37,288 bases of DNA from JBDKFK01 sp039798745 (GTDB lineage Bacteria; Patescibacteriota; Microgenomatia; UBA1406; GWC2-37-13), in NCBI GenBank assembly GCA_039798745.1, contig JBDKFK010000014.1, positions 1 through 37,288 on the forward strand, read 5' to 3'. Positions 15,270 to 22,582 of this stretch are shown here, one piece after another; positions within the stretch are counted from its first letter, which is position 1; each line of letters opens with the position of its first letter. The translations under genes and the position numbers were made by a program. The notes below the pieces were generated by a model. The model did no database searches, had not been told where the DNA came from, and saw only the letters and a program-made list of their open reading frames with translations.

Positions 15270-15989
15270 TCAGGCTATGGAGGCGTTGGTATAAACATTA
15301 TGAACATCATCAAGCTCCTCCAACGCTCCAATCAACTCGGAAAGTTTATCTCCGGTTGCGGTATCGACCGGTACTGTGGTTGTAGCTTTATATTCTTCCT
15401 CAACCGATTGTAACGCTAGCGCGGTCGTATAATGTTTTATTTTACCTAAATCTTCATATGGAAAGAAAGCGACAAATTCATGGTCATCCTCATAAAAATC
15501 ACTCGCGTTGTGCGTACTGGCAAATTCGAACAGAGCCTCCTCAGAATTTTGAGACTTATTAAATATCGCCGCGGCAACGTGACTAAACATATAATGTACT
15601 GCTCCCATGCCGCCCATCTTTCCCCCATGTCTCTCCAGTATATTCCGTATCTCGGCGTTTGTTCTATTGTTATTATCGGTAGAAGCAATAATCAACAGCG
15701 CCGTGCCACCCGGTCCGAAAGCTTCATAGCGCACCTCTTTTATCTGGCTGCTATCAGGGCCACTCCCCTTCTCTATCGCTCTTGATATATTTTCTTTCGG
15801 CATGTTGGCATCTTTCGCTTTATCTATAGCCAGTCGTAGGTGTACGTTATACTCCGGGTCTGCTACCCCGTTGCCTTCTACTATAGCCAGTGTAATAAGA
15901 CGGGATAGTTTTGCGAACACACTTCCCTTCACTTTATCGTTCGCTTCTTTCTGTCTTTTAATATTTGCCCATTTAGAGTGTCCTGACAT
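15270..15989 (-). CDS. yebC: YebC/PmpR-family protein
   Basis: The 239-aa protein opens with the family signature MSGHSKWANIKRQKEANDKV and has the KDANMPKENISRAIEKGSG and RYEAFGPGGTALLIIASTDN motifs. Members act as transcriptional regulators, and some relieve ribosome stalling at proline stretches. Length is normal. TATATT (15998-16003) lies 8 nt before ATG with no Shine-Dalgarno, fitting the leaderless style. Confidence 0.96.
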   Translation of the reverse strand: MSGHSKWANIKRQKEANDKVKGSVFAKLSRLITLAIVEGNGVADPEYNVHLRLAIDKAKDANMPKENISRAIEKGSGPDSSQIKEVRYEAFGPGGTALLIIASTDNNNRTNAEIRNILERHGGKMGGMGAVHYMFSHVAAAIFNKSQNSEEALFEFASTHNASDFYEDDHEFVAFFPYEDLGKIKHYTTALALQSVEEEYKATTTVPVDTATGDKLSELIGALEELDDVHNVYTNASIA

Positions 15990-16145
15990 ATATAGTAAAT
16001 ATACTTTTGTTATGTATTTTATTCAAACTGATGCCTGTCAATACGCTCCTGTATTATACTTGACAAAAGACTAAAATAAAATATACTTAACCTAAATAAA
16101 TCTTGACCACTGTTTTTATTACTATTTATTTATTTGACTGATTGT

Positions 16146-16952
16146 ATGAACGAAACTGACATACTGGAGCAGCAGGCTATTGACGCCGCAGTAAATGCTG
16201 ATTGGAAACAAGCTATCGAGCTTAATAAGAAACTTCTCGCCATAGATAAGACTTCTCTGGACGCCCATCTGCGACTCGGTTTTGCATATTTACAGATGAA
16301 AGCAATAAAAGACGCAAAAACGGTATATCAGAAAGCGCTTAAGATACAGTCAAGGAATCAGGTCGCACTTGAAAATCTTGAACGGATTACCATTCTGGAA
16401 GACAAGGAAACGCATTTTGCCGCGACTGAGAATACAAAGCTCGATCCTAAAATATTTCTTGAAGTCACCGGTAAAACCAAAACAGTAAGTCTGGTAAACC
16501 TGGGTCAGAAGAATCATCTCGCTCAACTCATCGTAGGACAGGAAGTGATAATACAGTTTAAGAAGAGAAAAGTTGAGGTCCGAACAAAGAAAGGTGATTA
16601 TATCGGATGCCTGGCAGATGATCTTTCCAAACGATTGATTTTCTTCCTCAAAGCAAAAAGTAAGTATAGAGCGTATATACAAGAGTCTGCTCTTACCCGT
16701 GTCGTAATCTTCATTCAGGAAGAATCTAAGGGTAAGGCCGTCGCTAATTTTACCTCATTCCCCAATAATAACCAGAGTAATATGGATCAGATCAGCCGTG
16801 GCGAAGAAGGAAGCGAAACAAGCGAGGAAGAGGCTGATAGTGACTCCGGAGATGAGGATGAAATTGACAAAATGGCAAGCACTCTTGATCGTGATGAGGA
16901 ATTCATTGATATTCACCGTGAACCTGCATCTGATGAGGAAGTTGAAGAATAA
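16146..16952 (+). CDS. TPR protein with acidic tail
   Basis: ATG 16146 (MNETDILEQQ) is preferred over the in-frame TTG at 16134. Residues 1-85 hold about two tetratricopeptide repeats (NADWKQAIELNKKLLAIDKT; DAHLRLGFAYLQMKAIKDAK). Residues 100-200 form a compact basic beta domain (VSLVNLGQKNHLAQLIVGQE, VEVRTKKGDYIGCLADDL) reminiscent of a HIRAN-like fold. The last 60 are highly acidic (GSETSEEEADSDSGDEDEI). TPRs bind proteins; the partner is unknown. Its 3' end overlaps the convergent small gene by 40 nt. Confidence 0.8.
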   Translation: MNETDILEQQAIDAAVNADWKQAIELNKKLLAIDKTSLDAHLRLGFAYLQMKAIKDAKTVYQKALKIQSRNQVALENLERITILEDKETHFAATENTKLDPKIFLEVTGKTKTVSLVNLGQKNHLAQLIVGQEVIIQFKKRKVEVRTKKGDYIGCLADDLSKRLIFFLKAKSKYRAYIQESALTRVVIFIQEESKGKAVANFTSFPNNNQSNMDQISRGEEGSETSEEEADSDSGDEDEIDKMASTLDRDEEFIDIHREPASDEEVEE

Positions 16953-17104
16953 TGAAGAACTTTATCTTTCATAAATACTATAGTGCCATGAATCTTGCGA
17001 GATCTAAGTAGTTGTCGTATTTCGGAAGGGATCTCAAAATCACGCATTGAACGCACCGCGAGGACTAACGAAAGACAAAATAGGATAATAAATATAAATG
17101 CCAT
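16913..17104 (-). CDS. Small single-helix membrane protein (63 aa)
   Basis: It has an N-terminal membrane helix (FIFIILFCLSLVLAVRSM) followed by a short cytosolic part (DFEIPSEIRQLLRSRKIHGT, then IVFMKDKVLHYSS). It follows the LytR_C-like gene by 7 nt in the same orientation, as the third gene of the antiporter operon. The C-terminus overlaps the TPR gene on the other strand. Location and composition support a real gene; function is unknown. Confidence 0.6.
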   Translation of the reverse strand: MAFIFIILFCLSLVLAVRSMRDFEIPSEIRQLLRSRKIHGTIVFMKDKVLHYSSTSSSDAGSR

Positions 17105-17111
17105 ATGTGTG

Positions 17112-18020
17112 TTATTTTGATGCCCATTCCTTTTCTCTATCTCCTAATATAAAAATTATATCATAAATATCACTACTCCCCTTCTCCAGGGAGCACTGGA
17201 AAAACCTGGCTAACTCTTTTGCGGTTTCTGAAAAGACCTCTGCCTGTTCTTTTACTACACAGTGTTTTTCTGGTTTTTCGGCCTCAGAAATATCGCTTAC
17301 ACGGATACCGCTTCCTTCTAAAATATTGCTTACAGCACTGGCGTTTCCGTAATATTCACTGTAGATCACTTGTACTTCTTTTTTCTCCTCCCTGAATTTT
17401 TTATCATAGAAATATCCTCCGTTTGACTTTTTAAAATCATTTTCAAGAAAAACTACGTCATCACCTTTTTTTTCATATGGTATCCCACGCAACGTCTTGT
17501 ATTGCTCCGGGTTGAGACGGGAAAACATGAAAAAAAGATAGAGGCGATCAAAAAAAGAAGCGTTAGATTTTTGAAAGAATATCTCGGTTAGTTTAGGTGT
17601 TATATTTGGATCCAGCTCTTTCATACCATAATATATTTCGTCAGAATCAGGATAAAAGTAGTAATCTACAAACGATGCTGTGGCATATGAAAAGGCTTTT
17701 TTAAAGATATACGGATTATGTTCAAGATGTATAAGCTTCCCCAACGCGCCGATACGATAGTACCCATAACCTCCAAGCACTCTCATTTTTAGGTCAGGAA
17801 AAAATGACATGTTGTAGTTTACCGTGTCATCTATGCCAAACGAATAATACCGCGTATTACTACTATAAAAGAGTACGTTAATTCTATTCTGTTTATGAAA
17901 AAACATTGAGTTCGAAAAATCACGGATGGCACCTGCGAGTAAGAGGAACGCTATAAGCAGGCCGGCATACCAGTACTTGTTAAACCTTAGATGAAATGAC
18001 GACTTTGTGTTTGGATTCAT
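17112..18020 (-). CDS. Membrane-anchored protein with LytR_C-like domain
   Basis: The 302-aa protein has one N-terminal anchor (YWYAGLLIAFLLLAGAI, about residues 16-32) and an outer part. Residues 215-297 match the LytR_C pattern: VQVIYSEYYGNASAVSNILE with the V-x-V-x-Y/N-G-x-A layout, then ELARFFQCSL and SSDIYDIIFILG. The middle (INVLFYSSNTRYYSFGIDD) might be a degraded LytR-CpsA-Psr-like region, but its usual Arg/Asp catalytic motifs are not evident. It is 4 nt downstream of the antiporter gene. A cell-envelope role is likely. Confidence 0.65.
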   Translation of the reverse strand: MNPNTKSSFHLRFNKYWYAGLLIAFLLLAGAIRDFSNSMFFHKQNRINVLFYSSNTRYYSFGIDDTVNYNMSFFPDLKMRVLGGYGYYRIGALGKLIHLEHNPYIFKKAFSYATASFVDYYFYPDSDEIYYGMKELDPNITPKLTEIFFQKSNASFFDRLYLFFMFSRLNPEQYKTLRGIPYEKKGDDVVFLENDFKKSNGGYFYDKKFREEKKEVQVIYSEYYGNASAVSNILEGSGIRVSDISEAEKPEKHCVVKEQAEVFSETAKELARFFQCSLEKGSSDIYDIIFILGDREKEWASK

Positions 18021-18024
18021 AGGC

Positions 18025-19755
18025 TTAGATGCCCATTCCTTGCTCTAGTTTGAAGTGGCGGACTTTATTGATTATGTCCTGTTTGGGCAGCTCTTTGACA
18101 GCAAATAATTTTTTAATTATCGATAGGGATGCTTCGTACTCTGACTGAATAACAACATCAGCGCCGAGATCTTTTATTCTCTGCACGTACTCACGTTTAT
18201 GAACATTAGAAAGTAGGAGTATCTTGGAGTTTATTTTCTTTACATTTATGACGATATGTTCCTGTGAATAAATATCCGGCAGACAGCTCACTAGAGCTAC
18301 CGCATGCTCTATTTGCAACGATTTGAGAATGTCGGCATCGGTTGGATCACCATATATGATATCAACTCCTTCTTTTCGCGCTCCAGCCACAATCTGGTAG
18401 TTGTAATCTACCGCTACAAACGGAATATCAGCGAGCATCAGTGCACGACCTACATATGAGCCGATGCGTCCGTATCCGCAGATAATGATATGTGATTCTC
18501 GACGCGACGTCTCCAGCGATAAGTAACTGTGATCTATAGAATGCCGTACAAACATCTCAACTGCGGGTACATAGCGTTTAAAAAAGGTACGAACATATAA
18601 GTAAAACAGGTCTTTGTTATTGGTAAGTAGCGGCGTGATGATGATACTTAAGAGCACAGATGCCGTAAGAGAGACAAGTTGATCGTGAGTTAAGATGCCG
18701 TTTGCGTACGATATGCTCAGCAAGAGAAAGGCATTTTCGCTCAGCTGAAACAGATAAGAAGAAAGGTGAAATGACGCACGAGAGTGTAGCTTGAGATATA
18801 CAAAAATAAAGATAAGAATCATGAACTTTGCCGCGAGTATTACCGCGGTAAAAAGAAGAATCTGTGGAATAGAGTTGGATACTGTCGCCAAGTTGAGATG
18901 AGTACCTATATATACAAAGAAAATAATGCCCAGGATGTCTCGTATGGGGCGCACCTGAGAAAATATATGAAAATGTTCTAGTGTTTGTGAGACTACCGCG
19001 CCCGCGATAAATACACCGATAAGTATAGGAAGTCCAATAAGCGCAGACGCGAAGGCCACTACAAACACAAAAACGATGATAAACAGATTGAGAAGCTCTC
19101 GAGAGGAACGCGCAATTTTATGGAACATAAAAGGCGCGACACGTTTACCCACATAATACATGAATAATACGATGAGGGTTGTTTGGAGCATAGTCCACCC
19201 AATATCTTTTACCAGATTCGTGTAAGAGGTGACCGATGACTGGAGATAGGTAAAAATAATAAGGATAGGTATAAATGCAAGATCCTGGAACATAAGAATG
19301 CCTATAGCGAGCTCTCCTACAAATGACGTCTCTTCTCCCCTGTCCTGAATTATTTTTGCTACAAGAGTAGTCGACGAAGATGAAAAAGCAATTCCTATAA
19401 GGAATGACTGAAGCGGAGTAAAATGAAACAGCATGGAGACAATAAATATAATAAGGGACGTAAGAATAATCTGAAGCACTCCTGCGACTACAATTATCTT
19501 TCTCTGTACATACAGACGATCAAAGTTTATTTCAAGGCCGAGCGTGAACATGAGCAGCATTATTCCGAAAGAAGCAAACTGCTGAATGACAACAAGAGAT
19601 ACCTCCGAAAATGACAGCGTAGTCATGAGAATGCCGCCCACAATATAACCTATTATGACGGGCAGATTATATCTTTTTAGCAGGTAACCGCACAAAAATG
19701 GCACCAGAAGAAAAAGTACTATGTTAAATAGCTGATTGGAAGGAATTTCAAACAT
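18025..19755 (-). CDS. CPA2 monovalent cation:proton antiporter with TrkA-N domain
   Basis: The 576-aa protein has about 12 membrane helices (Na+/H+ exchanger fold; LPVIIGYIVGGILMT, GIAFSSSSTTLVAKII, LPILIGVFIAGAVVS), then a Rossmann regulatory domain from about residue 410 (IIICGYGRIGSYVGRAL; VDIIYGDPTDADILKSL). This is the KefB/C-like layout: potassium or sodium efflux gated by nucleotide binding. TATAGT (19763-19768) lies 7 nt before ATG and there is no Shine-Dalgarno. It heads an operon with the two genes at 17112 and 16913. Confidence 0.92.
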   Translation of the reverse strand: MFEIPSNQLFNIVLFLLVPFLCGYLLKRYNLPVIIGYIVGGILMTTLSFSEVSLVVIQQFASFGIMLLMFTLGLEINFDRLYVQRKIIVVAGVLQIILTSLIIFIVSMLFHFTPLQSFLIGIAFSSSSTTLVAKIIQDRGEETSFVGELAIGILMFQDLAFIPILIIFTYLQSSVTSYTNLVKDIGWTMLQTTLIVLFMYYVGKRVAPFMFHKIARSSRELLNLFIIVFVFVVAFASALIGLPILIGVFIAGAVVSQTLEHFHIFSQVRPIRDILGIIFFVYIGTHLNLATVSNSIPQILLFTAVILAAKFMILIFIFVYLKLHSRASFHLSSYLFQLSENAFLLLSISYANGILTHDQLVSLTASVLLSIIITPLLTNNKDLFYLYVRTFFKRYVPAVEMFVRHSIDHSYLSLETSRRESHIIICGYGRIGSYVGRALMLADIPFVAVDYNYQIVAGARKEGVDIIYGDPTDADILKSLQIEHAVALVSCLPDIYSQEHIVINVKKINSKILLLSNVHKREYVQRIKDLGADVVIQSEYEASLSIIKKLFAVKELPKQDIINKVRHFKLEQGMGI

Positions 19756-19808
19756 ACTACTAACTATACAATATTCCCCGCCCCAAAGAGCGGAGTCGTC
19801 TCACACGA

Positions 19809-20174
19809 TTACTTACGTAATTTGTTTTCACAGCTGACACAATACCGGGCCTCGGGTATAAGCTGAAGTCTTGCAAAAGGGATATCCTTGTTGCACTTCT
19901 CGCACACACCGTATTTACCCTTTGCTATTTTGTTGAGAGTTATATCTATGTCTGCCACTCTTTTGTTCAGGTCGCTGATCTGAGCTTCGATAGTCTGATG
20001 TCCTATCTGTTCACGTGCGTCGGTATCGACAGCGGCGTTATCAGAAACATAGTCGGGATCAAAAAATGGATCATTCTTTTTCAGATCCTGGATCTGATGC
20101 AGCGTCTTCTGCTTCTCCTCCGTCAGCCTGGTCTCTGTGTCCTTTAGCATCTGCTTTGTGATTTTTGCGTCCAT
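19809..20174 (-). CDS. TraR/DksA-type zinc-finger protein
   Basis: The 121-aa protein has a coiled-coil half (TKQMLKDTETRLTEEKQKTL; AQISDLNKRVADIDITLNKI) and a C4 zinc finger, CEKC-x17-CVSC, at the C-terminus after the KGKYGVCEKC motif. Members bind RNA polymerase through the secondary channel and tune transcription with ppGpp. ATG 20174 (MDAKITKQ) is chosen; an upstream in-frame ATG at 20198 lies still deeper in the overlap. Its first 104 nt overlap the 3' end of the Lgt-like gene in another frame. Confidence 0.85.
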   Translation of the reverse strand: MDAKITKQMLKDTETRLTEEKQKTLHQIQDLKKNDPFFDPDYVSDNAAVDTDAREQIGHQTIEAQISDLNKRVADIDITLNKIAKGKYGVCEKCNKDIPFARLQLIPEARYCVSCENKLRK

Positions 20175-20961
20175 GTCTAAAAATAAAACTGCTAACAACC
20201 GCGAATCTTTTGAAAATAAGACTCCTGAAATAATACATAAAATACCCTGTAGATGTCAAGAGAAGAGTAAGTGAAAGAACGGCGTTAAAACTATGTCCCG
20301 CAATCATACTGTGTGAAGATTTGAGTGTGTCAAAGGCCAGTGTCGTGAGGCTGAAAAACCATATAAAGAAATAAAAGAGGAACCCTTTCTTCAACAGTCC
20401 CCGTCTTACTGAGTACATGATCTGATAACTCAGATACGCCGCGATAAAGAACAGGATGCTTTCATAAAATGGCGTAAGATGACGGAGTCCATCAAAATTG
20501 ACGTATTTTATTGCGAGCGGGAACTTGGTTTTGGCACCTACTTCTACTCCCGAAAAAAATGCGCCTAATTTGCCTATCCCGAGAGCTAAAAAGATCGGTG
20601 AGATAACATAATCCAGAACTTCAAAGAAACTAAACTTCTTAGGGTTACTGAAGAGCGCCATGGCTATAAATCCACCGAGGAGACATCCATATAAATTGAG
20701 CCCGGGATATCCGTTGATAAGAAGAAACTTCATGAGATTGAAGCCAAACTTATCAAAGTGGAAGACTACATAAAAAATTCTCCCTACAAAAAGTGCTCCC
20801 AGCAGAGAAACGAATAAACCGTCAAAGATATCCTCTTCTTTATACGATGTAAGCCGTGAATTTTTCCACAGGAGGAAGCTACTCCAGAAAAATGCGAGAA
20901 CCAGAAACAGACCGAATGTATATATCTTTACAAATTTTAGGTCAAGTAATACAGGTAACAT
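20071..20961 (-). CDS. lgt: Divergent prolipoprotein diacylglyceryl transferase (Lgt-like)
   Basis: The 296-aa protein has about seven membrane helices and the Lgt layout: the VGRIFYVVFH segment, GYPGLNLYGCLLGGFIAM, and a signature region reading GIGKLGAFFSGVEVG. Lgt attaches diacylglycerol to the lipobox Cys, and this window encodes a lipoprotein (1-871). Compared with E. coli Lgt (from memory), His103 appears as Tyr, Arg143 as Lys and Asn146 as Ala, so activity is uncertain. The hydrophilic C-tail (about 34 residues) is translated from DNA that also encodes the TraR/DksA protein. TATTAA (20969-20974) lies 7 nt before ATG. Confidence 0.75.
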   Translation of the reverse strand: MLPVLLDLKFVKIYTFGLFLVLAFFWSSFLLWKNSRLTSYKEEDIFDGLFVSLLGALFVGRIFYVVFHFDKFGFNLMKFLLINGYPGLNLYGCLLGGFIAMALFSNPKKFSFFEVLDYVISPIFLALGIGKLGAFFSGVEVGAKTKFPLAIKYVNFDGLRHLTPFYESILFFIAAYLSYQIMYSVRRGLLKKGFLFYFFIWFFSLTTLAFDTLKSSHSMIAGHSFNAVLSLTLLLTSTGYFMYYFRSLIFKRFAVVSSFIFRHGRKNHKADAKGHRDQADGGEAEDAASDPGSEKE

Positions 20962-21042
20962 ATTGCAATTAATACTACACTATTTATATAACGTATTCTA
21001 TCATACTCCGGGGCTACCAGCCTTGATGATATATCTTCATGA

Positions 21043-21193
21043 TGGTATAATAATATTCCCCAACATATTCGTTGTGGAGCTTTTAAGAGCTCCATGTACG
21101 AAATACCACACTTTGACAAAGAGAGAGATTTGCATACGCAGACATCCCCTGTCTGTCATGCATATACCGTTTACGGCATGAAAGGAGTCTCTT
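21043..21193 (+). promoter_or_regulatory. Extended -10 promoter and hairpin leader
   Basis: TG-g-TATAAT (21043-21051) predicts RNA starting near 21058 and a leader of about 135 nt. The leader holds TGGAGCT/AGCTCCA (21075-21094), CAGACA/TGTCTG (21139-21155) and CCGT/ACGG (21167-21176), then AAAGGAG before the GTG start. Confidence 0.6.
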
Positions 21194-21634
21194 GTGGATT
21201 TTGATACGTTTCAGTCTATCCTCACTGAGGATCTTGACCGGTATTACCGGATGGGACGACTAACCCATAAAAGGGGTATCATCGTCTCACGATCACTGTA
21301 TGACGAAATCGTGAAGAACAATAGTGATTTCACCGGCAAAGTAACCGCTGAGTACGAGCGCGGTACACGTGAAGTCACCTTCACGTTCTACGTCCTGGTG
21401 AGTGACAACATGCCATGGGGCTACGATTTTCTCATAACCGGCCAGACGGAAGATCATTACCGGACCTACTATCTTGGTAATGAAGACCAGCTCTGGAACC
21501 GCCAGTATGTAAGATCACTCTACATTCCGGCCACAGGCTTCCGCGTAACCGAAGGGAACGCGATTGAAGGTGGTGTTAGCTTTCTGACAATACCTACCTT
21601 GAAGACGTCCCGTTCGAGATGGTTCTGCAGGTAG
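21194..21634 (+). CDS. Orphan cassette protein, N-terminal part (frame-disrupted)
   Basis: The GTG start is supported by AAAGGAG 7 nt upstream. The 146-aa frame reads MDFDTFQSILTEDLDRYYRM, then a beta-rich part (VTFTFYVLVSDNMPWGYDFL, YVRSLYIPATGF). It then ends in residues unlike the rest (TSRSRWFCR). The -1 frame just upstream of that end reads sensibly (SDNTYLEDVPFEMVLQVANE) into the next ORF, so the two are probably one gene of about 431 codons with a one-base loss, a sequencing error, or a programmed shift. No family is recognised. GC is above that of neighbours. Confidence 0.65.
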   Translation: MDFDTFQSILTEDLDRYYRMGRLTHKRGIIVSRSLYDEIVKNNSDFTGKVTAEYERGTREVTFTFYVLVSDNMPWGYDFLITGQTEDHYRTYYLGNEDQLWNRQYVRSLYIPATGFRVTEGNAIEGGVSFLTIPTLKTSRSRWFCR

Positions 21635-22488
21635 CTAACGAGGTTGCCGAGAACCTAATCGAACGTGGTGAAGACTATCGGATAAACCGCGACTTTATAG
21701 CACTGCTCAAGTCTCCCGACTGGTCTGCAGATCGAACGCGGTCTGTCTATACCCTAAGCGACACCAAATACTATGAGCGTGAACTCGCTTATAGGACGTT
21801 TTGCGCAGCGTTTGACAAGGCTCTGCGCGAACGGCTTTCGACGGAGGCAATGGTTCTGAATGAACCGCACGCAAGCTGGGTGGATAACCCGGAAACGTAC
21901 AGCATGGACGATGCACGTCTTGAGTCTGGTGTCAACAATGAGGTTGATGCTCCAAGCTCAGCTCTTGGACATCTGCTGATGGAGTACCATGCGATCATGG
22001 ATCCACCTGCATTTTCTATCCAGGGAGTTTATATAGACGGCTTCGATAACTTGCATTTGTTCAGCGTCCCTCTCTATCTGGAGAACGGAGCAAATGTATA
22101 CTATACGCAGGACCCGATTCAGTTTCTCGAAATTGCTTCGAAGTACTTCTTCCCCCAGGAAGTTCGCGAGTTTCTCATGAGACGCGGAATAAAAGTGAGC
22201 TTCAGGCAACTGAAGGCACTAAAGGATGCTTCGCGTGAGAACTGGAATACATTTCCCGATCTAAGCACTGCCGGGAAGATAACGATCATCGATACTGGCT
22301 CAGTAGGAATCCTGTCTGTACAGTTTATGTCTACTCGCGGACAACTTACTGATCAGTTCGATATCGTATACGCGGACACACGTAATGAGTGGCTAAGACT
22401 CCGCAGCTTATACTTCCCTGCGCGTTGGAAAGGATACGCTAAGGAGGTAGAACCTGAAGAATACCTAAGCACACTCGAGTTCGTGTAG
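21619..22488 (+). CDS. Orphan cassette protein, C-terminal part (frame-disrupted)
   Basis: The open frame extends back to 21580, just after a TAG at 21577-21579. The ATG at 21619 has no ribosome site, so it is unlikely to start independently. The 289-aa product is soluble with helical (EVAENLIERGEDYRINRDF) and beta-rich (FSIQGVYIDGFDNLHLFSVP) parts. Its C-terminus, WLRLRSLYFPARWKGY, echoes QYVRSLYIPATGF in the upstream half, suggesting an internal repeat. No known family is recognised. A long 3' hairpin closes the unit. Confidence 0.65.
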   Translation: MVLQVANEVAENLIERGEDYRINRDFIALLKSPDWSADRTRSVYTLSDTKYYERELAYRTFCAAFDKALRERLSTEAMVLNEPHASWVDNPETYSMDDARLESGVNNEVDAPSSALGHLLMEYHAIMDPPAFSIQGVYIDGFDNLHLFSVPLYLENGANVYYTQDPIQFLEIASKYFFPQEVREFLMRRGIKVSFRQLKALKDASRENWNTFPDLSTAGKITIIDTGSVGILSVQFMSTRGQLTDQFDIVYADTRNEWLRLRSLYFPARWKGYAKEVEPEEYLSTLEFV

Positions 22489-22494
22489 GACTGA

Positions 22495-22532
22495 GGAGGT
22501 AGGTATATGGCCGCGCCATATACCTACCCTCC
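22495..22532 (+). terminator. Long perfect 3' hairpin
   Basis: GGTAGGTATATGGC (22498-22511) and GCCATATACCTACC (22515-22528) form a perfect 14-bp stem with a 3-nt loop, extended by GGA/TCC with a one-base bulge. It starts 6 nt after the stop at 22488. Confidence 0.85.
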
Positions 22533-22570
22533 GTAATCTCTCTCTTTGTCGCTTATACTCACAAAATTGA

Positions 22571-22576
22571 TATAAT
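22571..22576 (+). promoter_or_regulatory. -10 box TATAAT, leaderless GTG start
   Basis: TATAAT ends 6 nt before the GTG at 22583, the same spacing as at 1242 and 7494. Confidence 0.6.
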
Positions 22577-22582
22577 AATTAG

